Numbered from the stretch's first letter, positions 36,946 through 46,645 are shown. The stretch is 64,000 nucleotides of DNA from Microvirga sp. (GCA_029266525.1 JAQSWQ010000053.1:1-64000); one strand, 5' to 3'. The notes: generated by a model not told the origin, from the sequence alone. Numbers and translations are program-made.

Positions 36946-38151
36946 ATGGCCACGGACAGCGGCGCCGGGGATCCGGACTATCAGCGCAACCTGCAGCTCC
37001 TGCGCGAGCTTCAGCTCTCCGGCTATGCCGAGGCAGGCCTCGATCCGGCTCTTTTCCTGGCGTCGCGCCCGCGAGCCGAGTTCGATGCCCGCATGCTGGA
37101 TCTGCTCAAGACGATCTCGCCCGGGGTTTCGGAGCAAGCCCTGCGGGAGCAGCTGCACAAGGACGGCGCAGAGTCGTCCGGGGCTGCGCTGACCGAGTTC
37201 GAGGATCCGCGCATGCTGGGGATCCTCCTGCGGTTCGCGAAGCAGATCGAGGATGGCATGGCGCCCGGCAAGAAGCTCCCGGCGCAGCTTCTCTTCGGGA
37301 CCGTGCCGAGCGGGCGCGTGAACGCCATGGCGGTCAGGATGAAGGGCTCGCGATACCGGCTCATCATTCTCGATGCCGGCCTGTTCGGCTTCGCCAACCT
37401 GGTCGCCAAGGCGGTCGCCGCCGCCCTGCCGGTCACGATCAGCGACAAGAGCACCTCATACTCGACGCTGCCGGCCGAGGTCGACCGCCGGCTCGCCTCG
37501 CATCCGGAACCGCTCGCGCGCTTCGCCGACGTGATCCTCGCCTATGTGGTCGGAGGGAACCCGCAGCGCGCCCAGGCTTACCTGCCGACGCCGGACCTCG
37601 TGCCGTTCTCTTCCAGCCTCCGCGCCGGCATCGAGGCGTTCGTGGTTGCGCACGAGTACGGCCATTGCCTCGCCGGCCATTTCGACGACAGCGCCGAGAC
37701 GCAGCAGTTCGGGATGATGCCCGGCGCTGAGCGCATCCTCACCGATTGGCAAAAGGAGTTCGAAGCCGACGGCATGGCGACCCTGTTGACCCTCAAGATC
37801 ATGACCGAGCGAGGCTACGACCCTGCTCTGAGCCTGATCGGCGCGGACCTCTTTTTCGCCTGCATCGGCCTGGTCTACGAGACGGTCAGCATCCTCCAGA
37901 CCGGGCAGAGCCGGACCGAAGAGCAGGTGAGGGCCAGGAGCCATCCGCCGCCGGCGCTGCGGCGCGCCGTCATCTACGAGATCATGAAGCAGGCCGGGGC
38001 TCCGGACGAGGCCTACGCCGCGGCGACCGATCTCTCGCAGGCCATGTCGCGCGTGACCGACGCGTTCTGGGCGGAGCTCGAGCCGCAGCTGCACAGGATG
38101 CACGCCGAGGGCGTGAGGCCGGCGCCGGCCTGGCAAGACGAGCTGGCCTGA
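36946..38151 (+). CDS. Uncharacterised protein with HExxH metalloprotease-like motif
   Basis: 401 residues. Near 240, VVAHEYGHCLAGHFDDS contains HEYGH, a zinc-binding HExxH motif. About 33 residues later comes KEFEADGMATLL, an ExxAD-type motif that supplies the third ligand in M48-like gluzincins. I see no signal peptide; YRLIILDAGLFGFANLVAK could be a hydrophobic segment. The start follows a GAGGAG site. I do not recognise the rest; neighbours give no clue. A cytoplasmic metallopeptidase is the most reasonable reading. Confidence 0.7.
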   Translation: MATDSGAGDPDYQRNLQLLRELQLSGYAEAGLDPALFLASRPRAEFDARMLDLLKTISPGVSEQALREQLHKDGAESSGAALTEFEDPRMLGILLRFAKQIEDGMAPGKKLPAQLLFGTVPSGRVNAMAVRMKGSRYRLIILDAGLFGFANLVAKAVAAALPVTISDKSTSYSTLPAEVDRRLASHPEPLARFADVILAYVVGGNPQRAQAYLPTPDLVPFSSSLRAGIEAFVVAHEYGHCLAGHFDDSAETQQFGMMPGAERILTDWQKEFEADGMATLLTLKIMTERGYDPALSLIGADLFFACIGLVYETVSILQTGQSRTEEQVRARSHPPPALRRAVIYEIMKQAGAPDEAYAAATDLSQAMSRVTDAFWAELEPQLHRMHAEGVRPAPAWQDELA

Positions 38152-38217
38152 GAGGACGCGGCGCCCGCGCCTGCACATCCAAGTTGCCCGGCGCCGTTGC
38201 GGCTGGCATGCAGCGGC

Positions 38218-38667
38218 ATGATCTACATCGACGCGGACGCCTGTCCGGTGAAGGACGAGGTCTACCGCGTGGCGCACCGCCACGGCATCAAGGTTTTCGT
38301 GGTCTCGAACGCCTTCATGATGGTGCCGCGCGATCCGATGATCGAGCGCGTGGTCGTGGGCCAAGCGCTCGACGCCGCCGATGACTGGATCGCGGAGCGC
38401 GCCGGGCCGGGCGATGTCGTCGTCACCGCCGACGTTCCGCTCGCGCATCGCGCGGTCAAGGCGGGCGCCTGCGCGATCGCGCCGACCGGCCGCGTCTTCG
38501 ACGAGGCTTCGATCGGCATGGCCATCGCGACCCGCGATCTCCTGCAGGAGCTCCGCGCCTCGGGCGAGGTGACGGGCGGGCCGAAGCCGTTCTCGGCGCG
38601 CGACCGCTCGGCTTTTCTCTCGGCTCTCGACCAGGCGCTGCGCCGGATCAGGCGGGCCGGGCGCTGA
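38218..38667 (+). CDS. YaiI/YqxD family protein (DUF188)
   Basis: 149 residues with the family N-terminus MIYIDADACPVKDEVYRVA and GDVVVTADVPLAHRAVKAG, a PIN-like fold with conserved acidic residues. Function is unproven. Its 3' end overlaps the end of the convergent phosphatase gene by 20 bases. Confidence 0.9.
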   Translation: MIYIDADACPVKDEVYRVAHRHGIKVFVVSNAFMMVPRDPMIERVVVGQALDAADDWIAERAGPGDVVVTADVPLAHRAVKAGACAIAPTGRVFDEASIGMAIATRDLLQELRASGEVTGGPKPFSARDRSAFLSALDQALRRIRRAGR

Positions 38668-39331
38668 GCGCCGCGCGCGGCTCGCTCGGCCGCTGGTTGA
38701 CCGTGACGACCCGCCAGCCATGGCCCACGCCCGGCCCGTCGAAGCGCTCGATGCGGGTGAGCGAGAGGTTGTCGATCGAGAAGGCAAGCGCTGCCTCGGG
38801 CGTGAGATCGAGCGCCTCGGCGAGCGCGGCGCGGATGGTGCCGCCATGCGTCACCGCGATGATGTCGCGCGTCTCGTGCTCGTCGTTGAGACGTCGGATT
38901 GCGCGGCTGACTCGCTCCATCACATGCACGAAGCTCTCGCCGCCGGGAGGGGCCTCATGCGCAGGGGCGAGCCAGAAGCGGTGATAGGCGTCGGCCTGCA
39001 TCTCGGCGAGGTCGGTGTATTTCATGCCGTGCCAGTCGCCGAAGCTCTGCTCGGCAAGGTCCTGCTCGACGATCACGCCGGGGCCGGGCACGGGGTCGGG
39101 GCCGGGAAGGCCCGCGCGCACGATCGCTGCCGCCGTCATGTGCGTGCGCGCGAGGTGGCTCGTCACCCACACCGCCTCGCGCGGCAGCAGGCTCGCGAGG
39201 CCCAAGAACGCGGCCGCGTCGTCGCAGTCGCAGACAGGGTCGGTCTGGCCGTAGATGCAGCCGTCGTTCACGGTCACGGGGGCGTGGCGCACCCACCACC
39301 AGCGGGTGATGCGGTTTCGGGCGGTCTTCAC
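38648..39331 (-). CDS. Histidine phosphatase family protein
   Basis: 227 residues of the phosphoglycerate-mutase-like fold. The catalytic His is in WWWVRHAPVTVNDG (RHA in place of RHG), and the late His in IIAVTHGGTIRAAL. Related enzymes hydrolyse small phosphate esters such as alpha-ribazole phosphate; the substrate is not known. It begins with a GTG that overlaps the upstream stop by 4 bases (GTGA), third gene of an SDR-CMD-phosphatase operon. Confidence 0.87.
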   Translation of the reverse strand: MKTARNRITRWWWVRHAPVTVNDGCIYGQTDPVCDCDDAAAFLGLASLLPREAVWVTSHLARTHMTAAAIVRAGLPGPDPVPGPGVIVEQDLAEQSFGDWHGMKYTDLAEMQADAYHRFWLAPAHEAPPGGESFVHVMERVSRAIRRLNDEHETRDIIAVTHGGTIRAALAEALDLTPEAALAFSIDNLSLTRIERFDGPGVGHGWRVVTVNQRPSEPRAALSARPA

Positions 39332-39861
39332 CGGGCGCTCCGCTCGTCGTGGCTGTGGATCTCGAGCGCCTCGAGGAAGCGCGAGACCATGTTGTAGGCT
39401 GCGATGGTTGCGGTGAGCTCGACCACGAGGCGCTCGTCGAAATGCTCCCGCACCGCGGCGAAGACGTGATCGGGCACCTGGATCGTGCGCGTCATCGCGT
39501 CGGCATAGGCCAGCACGGCGCGTTCGCGCGGATCGAAAGCCTCGGAGGAAGGCCAATCCCCGAGCGCGTCGAGCTTTTCTTGGGCGACGCCCTCGCGGAG
39601 CGCGATCGGGGCGTGCTGGTCGGCTTCGTAGGAGGCGCCGTTGAGATGGGCGATCCGCATGATGACCAGCTCGCGGATGTCTCCGGCCAGGGTGCTCTTC
39701 TGCCGGATGGCGGTCAGATAAGCGAGCCAGCCCTCCGCGACCGGCGGGCTGTGCAGCAGCATCTGGTAGAGATGCAGCACGCTGCCGCGCTCGGCGGCGA
39801 TGCGGTCGACGAGGGGCTTCGTCTCGGGGCGGGCGAGGTCGGCGTAATCGATGCGGGCCAT
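39328..39861 (-). CDS. Carboxymuconolactone decarboxylase family protein
   Basis: 177 residues, CMD/AhpD-like all-alpha fold: ELVIMRIAHLNGASYEADQH, then ERAVLAYADAMT and LVVELTATIAAYNMVSRFLE. The CxxC pair of AhpD is absent (GASYEADQH), so peroxidase activity is unlikely. It is coupled to an SDR 9 bases upstream and to a phosphatase downstream. Substrate unknown. Confidence 0.85.
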   Translation of the reverse strand: MARIDYADLARPETKPLVDRIAAERGSVLHLYQMLLHSPPVAEGWLAYLTAIRQKSTLAGDIRELVIMRIAHLNGASYEADQHAPIALREGVAQEKLDALGDWPSSEAFDPRERAVLAYADAMTRTIQVPDHVFAAVREHFDERLVVELTATIAAYNMVSRFLEALEIHSHDERSAR

Positions 39862-39870
39862 AGTGATCCT

Positions 39871-40671
39871 TTAACGGGTCGCGGCGGTGAGGCCGCCGTC
39901 GACCACGATCTCGGTGCCGGTCACATATTTCGCTTCGTCGGAGGCGAGGAAGAGGGCGGCGTGGGCGACATCCCAGGCGTCGCCCATGCGCCCCATCGGG
40001 ACCTGGCCGTTGCGGTGCGCGGCGAAGCCCTCGAAATCGCCCCCTGCGTATTTGTCGGCAAGGCGCCGCACCAGCGGCGTGTTCATGAGGCCGGGCACGA
40101 CGCAGTTCAGGCGCACGCCGCGCGCGGCGTAGATCACCGCCGTCGTCTTCGTGAACTGGATCAGGGCTGCCTTGCCGGCGCTGTAGGCGACCTGCGGCTT
40201 GCCGATGTAGCGCAAGCCCGCGACGGAGGAGACGTTGACGATCGCGCCGGCGCCCTGGCGCTCCATCACCGGCAGCACCGCCTTGCAGGTGAGATAGGCG
40301 CTCTTGAGATTGATCGCGATCTGCTCGTCGAAGGTCTCTTCCGAAAGCTCGACCGGGCCGCCGGGCTCCGAACGGCCGACATTGTTGACGACGACGTCGA
40401 TGCGCCCGAAGCGCGCAAGGCAAGCCTCGACCAGGTCATCGACCTGCTTCGCCTCGGTGACGTTGCAGGTCAGGGTGCGGCAGGAGCCGCCTTCCTCCTC
40501 GATCAGGCGCTGCGTCTCCGCCGCCGCCTCGGCGCTGAGGTCGCAGCCGAAGATCTTGGCGCCCTCGCGCGCGAAGAGCACCGAGATGGCCTTGCCGTTG
40601 CCCCAGCCGGGCCCGCTCGAGCCGCAGCCGGTCACGAGCGCCACCTTCCTCTCGAGTCTCGGTCGCAGCAT
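39871..40671 (-). CDS. SDR family NAD(P)-dependent oxidoreductase
   Basis: 266 residues. Cofactor motif [28 protein letters not shown] (NNxG), and the catalytic Ser/Tyr/Lys as [10 protein letters not shown] with [10 protein letters not shown]. The start is supported by AAGGAGATGCC upstream of ATG. First gene in an operon with CMD and phosphatase genes and divergent from a TctC-type binding protein, which suggests catabolism of an imported organic acid. Confidence 0.88.
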   Translation of the reverse strand: MLRPRLERKVALVTGCGSSGPGWGNGKAISVLFAREGAKIFGCDLSAEAAAETQRLIEEEGGSCRTLTCNVTEAKQVDDLVEACLARFGRIDVVVNNVGRSEPGGPVELSEETFDEQIAINLKSAYLTCKAVLPVMERQGAGAIVNVSSVAGLRYIGKPQVAYSAGKAALIQFTKTTAVIYAARGVRLNCVVPGLMNTPLVRRLADKYAGGDFEGFAAHRNGQVPMGRMGDAWDVAHAALFLASDEAKYVTGTEIVVDGGLTAATR

Positions 40672-40767
40672 GGCATCTCCTTGCGGCCTTCGCCGTCGTG
40701 GTGCCCGGACGGCTTGCGTTGCGGCAGGCATTCGGGGTGAATGCCGCAAAACCCGGAGGAAGCAACC

Positions 40768-41730
40768 ATGAAACGCGCAACCGCCCTGCTTGCCGCATCG
40801 CTGCTATGCTTTGCGGGCATCGCCGCAGGCGCTCGGGCGCAGGCCCCGTCCTTCAAGATCATGGCTCCGGCGGCGCCGGGCGGCGGCTGGGACCAGACCG
40901 CGCGTGCGGTCGGCCAGGCCCTGCAGGCGGCGGGGCTCGCGAGCTCGATCCAGGTGACCAACGTGCCGGGCGCCGGCGGTACCATCGGCATCGCGCAATT
41001 CGTCAACGCGGCGAAGGGCGACCCCTCGCAGCTCATGGCGAGCGGCTACGTCATGGTCGGCGCGATTCTCACCAACGAGGCGCGGGTGACGCTTGCCGAG
41101 GTGACGCCGATCGCCCGGCTCACCGGCGAGTGGCAGGCGATCGCCGTGCCCGCCGCCTCGCCGGTCAAGTCGATGAAGGACCTCGCCGAGGCGCTGAAAG
41201 CCGACCCCGCCAAGGTAACCTGGGCCGGCGGCTCGGCCGGCGGCCCGGACCACATCCTCGCGGCGCTCGTCGCGAAGGCGGTCGGGGCCGACCCGACCAG
41301 GATCAACTACATCGCCCATTCCGGCGGCGGAGAGGCCATGGCGGCGCTCCTGTCGGGCAAGGTCACGGCGGGCGTCAACTCGCTCGGCGAGCTCACGGGG
41401 CAGGTCCAGAGCGGGCGGCTGCGCCTCATCGGGATCGCCGCACCGCAGCGCCTGGCCGGCGTCGACGCGCCGAGCCTCAAGGAGGGCGGCATCGACATCG
41501 AGCTCGCCAACTGGCGCATGATCGTCGCCGGCCCCGGCATCAAGCCCGAGGACCGCGCCCGCCTGACCGGCATGTTCGAGGCACTCGCGAAGTCCGACGC
41601 GTGGAAGGAGGTCCTGCGCCAGCGCGGCTGGGACGACATCTTCTTGGCCGGCCCCGCCCTCGACGAGTTCCTCAAGAAGGAGCAGGAGCGCACGGCCGCG
41701 GTGCTGAAGGAGGTCGGGCTCGTAAGGTGA
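40768..41730 (+). CDS. Tripartite tricarboxylate transporter substrate-binding protein (TctC/Bug)
   Basis: Periplasmic binding protein of 320 residues. Signal peptide [20 protein letters not shown] with cleavage after ARA. The mature part has the TctC/Bug pattern ([20 protein letters not shown], then [15 protein letters not shown]). These proteins bind carboxylates for TctAB transporters. No tctA or tctB is nearby, so it is an orphan binding protein. Start after GGAGGA. Confidence 0.9.
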   Translation: MKRATALLAASLLCFAGIAAGARAQAPSFKIMAPAAPGGGWDQTARAVGQALQAAGLASSIQVTNVPGAGGTIGIAQFVNAAKGDPSQLMASGYVMVGAILTNEARVTLAEVTPIARLTGEWQAIAVPAASPVKSMKDLAEALKADPAKVTWAGGSAGGPDHILAALVAKAVGADPTRINYIAHSGGGEAMAALLSGKVTAGVNSLGELTGQVQSGRLRLIGIAAPQRLAGVDAPSLKEGGIDIELANWRMIVAGPGIKPEDRARLTGMFEALAKSDAWKEVLRQRGWDDIFLAGPALDEFLKKEQERTAAVLKEVGLVR

Positions 41731-41920
41731 CGCCGGCCCGCCCGAAGGACTCGTGATGGGGGGCTTGAGACCCGGCGATCTCGTCTTTGCGGCGGTCGAA
41801 AGATGTCCTGGATGATGTCGAGGATCGTGGGGCCGAGCTGAATGCCCTTCCGGCTCGGTGCGCATTGCCTCGCTCCGCCGGTGCCGCGATGATCCGGCGT
41901 CGCAGCGTTCGGAGACTGTC
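41731..41920. other. Intergenic gap before the MaoC-like gene
   Basis: These 190 bases contain no convincing gene. On the minus strand a short open stretch (IQLGPTILDIIQDI) occurs but has no start and no family match I can name. Confidence 0.4.
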
Positions 41921-42511
41921 ATGCCCCTTGCCCCTCAGCGGCCCTTGCCCGGCGGTTCTCCGGCGGACATGCTCGACGAGGCGCTGGAGGAGAGCTTTCC
42001 GGCGAGCGATCCGGTGGCGATCGGGCGTTCGGACCGTGCGGGCGCGCCTGCGGGGCGCTCGTCCTCGCCGATCGAATGGTTCGACGACCTTGCGCTCGGC
42101 ATGCGCTTCCAAAGCCGCGCCTATCGGGTCACGGCGGAGGCCATCAAGCGCTTTGCGGCCGCGTTCGATCCGCAGCCCTACCATCTCGACGAGGAGGCGG
42201 CGAAGGCGACCGTGCTCCACGGCCTCGCGGCGTCGGGCTGGCACACCGCCGCGATCGCGATGCGCCTCATGACCGAGGTGCGCCCGTTCGGGCCGCATCC
42301 GCTGTTCGGCGCGGGCGTCGACGAGCTGCGCTGGCTCGCGCCGGTGCGCCCGGGCGACGAGATCCACCTCGAGGGCGAGGTGATCGAGCTCGTCCCGTCG
42401 CGCTCGAAGCCGCAGGGGATCGCGCGCCTCAAATGGACGGCGCTGAACCAGCGCGGCGAGGCGGTCTACAGCGTGATCCCGCTCGCCATCGTGCCGCGGC
42501 GGCCGGCGTAA
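41921..42511 (+). CDS. MaoC family dehydratase with SFPASDP tail
   Basis: 196 residues. The last ~150 form a MaoC/hot-dog domain (FAAAFDPQPYHLDEEAAKAT, with the Asp/His pair, then HGLAASGWHTAAIAM). It may hydrate enoyl-CoA esters. The first ~45 residues carry DEALEESFPASDPVAI, a short motif found at the ends of many alphaproteobacterial proteins, of unknown role. Start after a GGAG site. Confidence 0.85.
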   Translation: MPLAPQRPLPGGSPADMLDEALEESFPASDPVAIGRSDRAGAPAGRSSSPIEWFDDLALGMRFQSRAYRVTAEAIKRFAAAFDPQPYHLDEEAAKATVLHGLAASGWHTAAIAMRLMTEVRPFGPHPLFGAGVDELRWLAPVRPGDEIHLEGEVIELVPSRSKPQGIARLKWTALNQRGEAVYSVIPLAIVPRRPA

Positions 42512-42528
42512 GGCTCAGAGTCGCCGCA

Positions 42529-42564
42529 GCAGACAAGGACGTTGGTATCGAACGCGACGCGCAT
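42529..42564 (-). pseudogene. Truncated PIN-domain toxin (N-terminal stub)
   Basis: The ATG overlaps the antitoxin stop (TGATG) and begins MRVAFDTNVLV, the first strand and first catalytic Asp of a PIN domain. After that the reading is unrelated and stops 32 codons in, overlapping the end of the MaoC gene. The rest of the toxin gene is gone. Confidence 0.75.
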
Positions 42565-42803
42565 CAATCGTCGTAGAGCTCGTCGCGAGTCCAGCTGATG
42601 TTGAGGTTCTGCAACGGCCGACTCCGAAGATACTCGAGCAGTTCCTGCTTGGCGGCCTCCTGCTCCTTCGATGTCCGATCAACGGGCTCGATCCGGGCGA
42701 CGGCGCGCCCGCGCGATGTGACGAGCACCGTCTCGCCGGTCTGCACCTCGCGCAGGATCTTCGAGAAGTGTCGGTTGGCGTCGGAGGCGGTGACGGTCTT
42801 CAT
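42564..42803 (-). CDS. Phd/YefM family antitoxin (orphan)
   Basis: 79 residues. MKTVTASDANRHFSKILREV is the Phd/YefM DNA-binding N-terminus, followed by GETVLVTSRGRAVARIEPVD. The C-terminus (ISWTRDELYDD) would wrap the toxin. The stop overlaps a PIN toxin start, but that toxin is cut after about 11 residues, so this is an orphan antitoxin. It may still bind its own promoter. Confidence 0.88.
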   Translation of the reverse strand: MKTVTASDANRHFSKILREVQTGETVLVTSRGRAVARIEPVDRTSKEQEAAKQELLEYLRSRPLQNLNISWTRDELYDD

Positions 42804-42863
42804 GAGGCGAGCCAAAGTAGTGCCAATCACTACATCGCGGCCGCGCCAGGCGATTTCAACGGC

Positions 42864-45597
42864 TTACCGGCTCCGCTTCCGGTATTTCGACCGCTGCCCG
42901 GCAAAGCCTTGCGTCGAGCGCGCCGCCGGGCGCTCGCCGGTGAAAAGCGGGATTTCGCGGTCGGTGCCGGGGCCCATGTGGTCGAGCGAGGGCTTGGCGA
43001 TGCGAGTGCCCTCTCCCGCTCGGCCCTTCGAGCCGAGTCGGCCTGCGCGACCCGGAAGGCTTCCGAATTTCCCCGCCTCGCGCTCGACGTCGCCCTGCGC
43101 GGCCATGGGATCGGCGGCAATCGCGAGCTCGGTCGCCTGGAGGCGCTTGAGCTCGTCGCGCAGGCGCGCGGCTTCCTCGAAGTTGAGGTCGGCGGCGGCG
43201 GCGCGCATGCGCTTCTCGAGGTCGGCCATCACGGCCTTCAGGTTATGGCCGATGGTGGCGCCGCTCTCGGCGAGGCCGGTGTCGACGCGGACATGGTCGC
43301 GCTCGTAGACCGAGTCGAGGATGTCGGCGATGCCGCGCTTGATCGATTCCGGCGTGATGCCGTGCTCGGCGTTGTAGGCGATCTGCTTCTCGCGCCGCCG
43401 GTTGGTCTCGGCAATGGCGCGCTCCATCGAGCCGGTCATCTGGTCGGCGTAGAGGAGGACGCGGCCATCGATGTTGCGGGCGGCGCGGCCGATGGTCTGC
43501 ACCAGCGAGGTCTCGCTGCGCAGGAAGCCCTCCTTGTCGGCGTCGAGGATGGCGACGAGCGCGCATTCCGGGATGTCGAGCCCCTCGCGCAGGAGGTTGA
43601 TGCCGACCAGCACGTCGAAGGCGCCGAGCCTAAGGTCGCGGATGATCTCGATGCGCTCGATGGTGTCGATATCGGAGTGCATGTAGCGCACGCGCACGCC
43701 GTTCTCGTGCAGATACTCGGTGAGGTCCTCGGCCATGCGCTTCGTCAGCACCGTGACGAGCGTGCGATAGCCGGCGCGCGCCACCTCCTTGACCTCGCCG
43801 AGCAGGTCGTCGACCTGCGAGCGGGCCGGGCGGATGATCACCGGCGGGTCGACGAGGCCGGTCGGCCGGATGACCTGCTCGACGAACACCCCTTGCGTGC
43901 GCTCGAGCTCCCAGCCGCCCGGCGTCGCCGAGACGTGCACCGATTGCGGGCGCATGGCGTCCCATTCCTCGAAGCGCAAGGGGCGGTTGTCCATGCAGGA
44001 AGGCAGGCGGAAGCCGTATTCGGCGAGCGTCGCCTTGCGCCGGAAGTCGGAAGAGGGTCGGCGGCGGCTCGCCGGGCTTGCGGCCGGTCAGGTAGCGCGA
44101 ATAGTTCTCGATGCCGGCGCAGGAGCCCGTGGCTTCGATCATCTCGAGGTCGAAGGTGCAGCGCTGCTCGAGCCGCTGCGCCTCCAGCAGCCGGCCCATG
44201 CGGGTGAGCTCCTGGAGCCGCCAGCGCAGCTCCTCCTTGATGCCCTTGATCGCCTGCTGCAGGGTCGGGCGCGGCGTGACGTAGTGCGAGTTGGCGTAGA
44301 CCTTCACGAATTTCAGTTCGTTGGTCTTCTTGCCAGTGAGCGGATCGAACTCGACGATCGCCTCGATCTCGTCGCCGAAGAGCCCGATGCGCCAGGCCCG
44401 GTCCTCCAAGTGGGCGGGCCACAGCTCGATCACGTCGCCGCGCACGCGGAACGAGCCGCGGGCGAAGTCGGACTGGATGCGCTTGTATTGCAGCGCCACG
44501 AGATCGGCGATCAATTGGCGCTGCTCGATCTTCTCGCCGACCGCGACCGAGAACGACATCGCCGTGTAGGTCTCGACCGAGCCGATGCCGTAGATGCAGG
44601 ACACCGAGGCCACGATGATGACGTCGTCGCGCTCGAGGAGCGCGCGCGTCGCCGAGTGGCGCATGCGGTCGATCTGCTCGTTGATCGATGATTCCTTCTC
44701 GATGTAGGTATCCGAGCGCGGGACATAAGCCTCGGGCTGGTAATAGTCGTAATAGGAGACGAAGTACTCGACCGCGTTCTCGGGGAAGAACGACTTGAAC
44801 TCGCCATAGAGCTGCGCCGCCAGCGTCTTGTTCGGCGCGAGGATCAAGGCCGGGCGCTGCGTCTCCTCGATCACCTTGGCCATGGTGAAGGTCTTGCCGG
44901 AGCCGGTGACGCCGAGGAGAACCTGGTCGCGCTCCTGCCGGCGCACGCCGTCGACGAGCTCGGCGATCGCCTGCGGCTGGTCGCCGGCGGGCTGAAACTC
45001 CGACTTGATCTCGAAGCGGATGCCGCCTTCCGACTTCTCGGGCCGCGGCGGCCGGTGCGGCGTCCACAGCTTGCCGTTCTTGAAGAGGGGATTGCCCTCG
45101 GTGAGGAGCCGGGTGAGCGACGCGACGGTGGCCGAGACGCCGCTCACCCCGTCGGGCGCGAGATCGCCGAGCTCGGCCGGAACATCCGGGCCGTCCTCCG
45201 GCGCTTTCAGCCCGAGTTTCTTGGCGAGAGCCGGATCGACGTCCGTGACCTCGCCATGGACGTAGGTCTCCTGCGGCCGCTCAGCGAAGCCCGCCATGCC
45301 GTTCCCCTCTCCCTCGCCGGGAGGGGCAGGGGTGGGGGGCGTGCTGCGAGCTGCATCGCCGGGCGCGTGCGGGGACGGCCCCCCTTCCAGGGGAGAGGAC
45401 GTGCCGTCCCGATAGCGCTCGCGCTCGCGGTTGATGGCGGGATTGAGAAGCTCGGCCAGGTAGGTGTCGAGCGGCTTCAGCTCGGGCTTCGACGCCTTCC
45501 CGGTCGAAAGCTTCGGCTTCTTCGGCGCTTTCGGCATCGTGGGAATATGGGCCGAGTCTGGCGCCGGCGGAAGCGGCTCAGCGCTCCACTCCGTCAT
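42864..45597 (-). pseudogene. uvrB: UvrB, excinuclease ABC subunit B, with internal deletion and frameshift
   Basis: Nucleotide excision repair helicase. The N-terminal part reads [20 protein letters not shown] (Walker A) and the beta-hairpin region [20 protein letters not shown]. It continues to [12 protein letters not shown], then loses frame at 44049. The second frame resumes at [20 protein letters not shown] and runs through [18 protein letters not shown] to the UVR domain ([15 protein letters not shown]). Compared with E. coli UvrB, about 27 residues, including the DESH Walker B motif, are missing, a loss of about 80 bases. No full UvrB can be made as written. There is also a repeat-derived insertion near residues 65-100. 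Assembly error is the alternative. Confidence 0.88.
45304..45398. repeat. Palindromic repeat inserted in frame in uvrB
   Basis: CCCCTCTCCCTCGCCGGGAG with GGGGTGGGGGGCGTG on the left and GGACGGCCCCCCTTCCAGG with GGGAGAGG on the right. Read on the minus strand it encodes the low-complexity segment [15 protein letters not shown] and [14 protein letters not shown] in the UvrB N-terminal extension. Confidence 0.8.
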
Positions 45598-45792
45598 CGG
45601 CCGACCGGAGCGAGGGCACAGCGTTCATCCAGTTGCGCGTCAACCTCGGAGGTGAACGGACAGACCGGGACGCTGCCAGCTCCAGTCACCCGGGCCTGAT
45701 CGCCCCCGCTCCAGGCCGACGCCCCCCGACGGCGACAGCGCGTGAGCCCATCGCAGGATGCGCTTCCGCGCGGAGGCGCTAAGATCGCCGCC

Positions 45793-46557
45793 ATGTCCCG
45801 TCCCATCCCGCTCGCCGCCCCGCCCGCCCTCGCCCGCGGCGGCAAGGCCGTCTACGGCGCGCCGCTCGGCATCCTCATGCTCGAGGCGCGATTTCCCCGC
45901 ATCCTCGGCGACATGGGCAATGCCCGGACCTGGCCGTTCCCGGTGCTCTACCGCGTCGTGAAAGGCGCAAGCCCCGAGCGCGTCGTGCTCGAGGGCGCGC
46001 GCGGGCTCCTGCCGGATTTCCTCGCCGCCGCCGAGGATCTGGTCGGCCAGGGCGCCGAGGCGATCACCACCAATTGCGGCTTCCTCTCGCTGTTCCAGCG
46101 CGAGCTTAGCGGCCATGTCGGGGTGCCGGTCGCGACCTCCGCCCTGATGCAGGTGCCATGGGTCGAGGCGACGCTTCCGCCCGGCAGGCGCGTCGGGGTC
46201 GTGACGGTGAGCCGTGCGACGCTTACGCCGGCGCATCTCGAAGCGGCCGGCGCGCCGGCCGACACGCCGGTCGAGGGCACCGAGAACGGCCGCGAGTTCT
46301 TCCACGTGCTGATCAGGGCCGAGAAGGAGGACATGGATGTGGGCCTCGCCGAGGAGGACATCCTGGAGGCCGGCCGTGCGCTCGTCGCACGCCACCCCGA
46401 GGTCGGCGCGGTGGTGCTCGAATGCACCAACATGCCTCCCTATGCCGCGGCGCTTCGGGAAGCGCTCGGGCTGCCGGTCTACGACATCTACTCGATGATC
46501 GCCTGGTTCCACGCCGGCCTTCGCCCGCGCGATTTCGGCGGCGCCTTCGCACGCTGA
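45793..46557 (+). CDS. Aspartate/glutamate racemase family protein
   Basis: 254 residues. The two catalytic-type cysteines are in EAITTNCGFLSLF (about 100) and VVLECTNMPPYA (about 215), as in Asp/Glu/hydantoin racemases and arylmalonate decarboxylases. GILMLEARFPRILGDMGNAR is the family N-terminal region. Substrate unknown. An upstream in-frame GTG exists; I chose the ATG at MSRPIPLAAPP. It stands alone, divergent from uvrB. Confidence 0.82.
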   Translation: MSRPIPLAAPPALARGGKAVYGAPLGILMLEARFPRILGDMGNARTWPFPVLYRVVKGASPERVVLEGARGLLPDFLAAAEDLVGQGAEAITTNCGFLSLFQRELSGHVGVPVATSALMQVPWVEATLPPGRRVGVVTVSRATLTPAHLEAAGAPADTPVEGTENGREFFHVLIRAEKEDMDVGLAEEDILEAGRALVARHPEVGAVVLECTNMPPYAAALREALGLPVYDIYSMIAWFHAGLRPRDFGGAFAR

Positions 46558-46645
46558 CGGCCCCCGGGCCTTTACAACTGCCGCGCGCGCAGGCAGCATC
46601 TTCGAAGCTGCGGCTTCATGCCTGCGCGCTGGATCGGAGGCGCCC

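Noticed and set aside
44040-44060. Programmed frameshifting in uvrB
   Set aside because: About 27 conserved residues are missing at the junction, so slippage alone cannot restore the protein.
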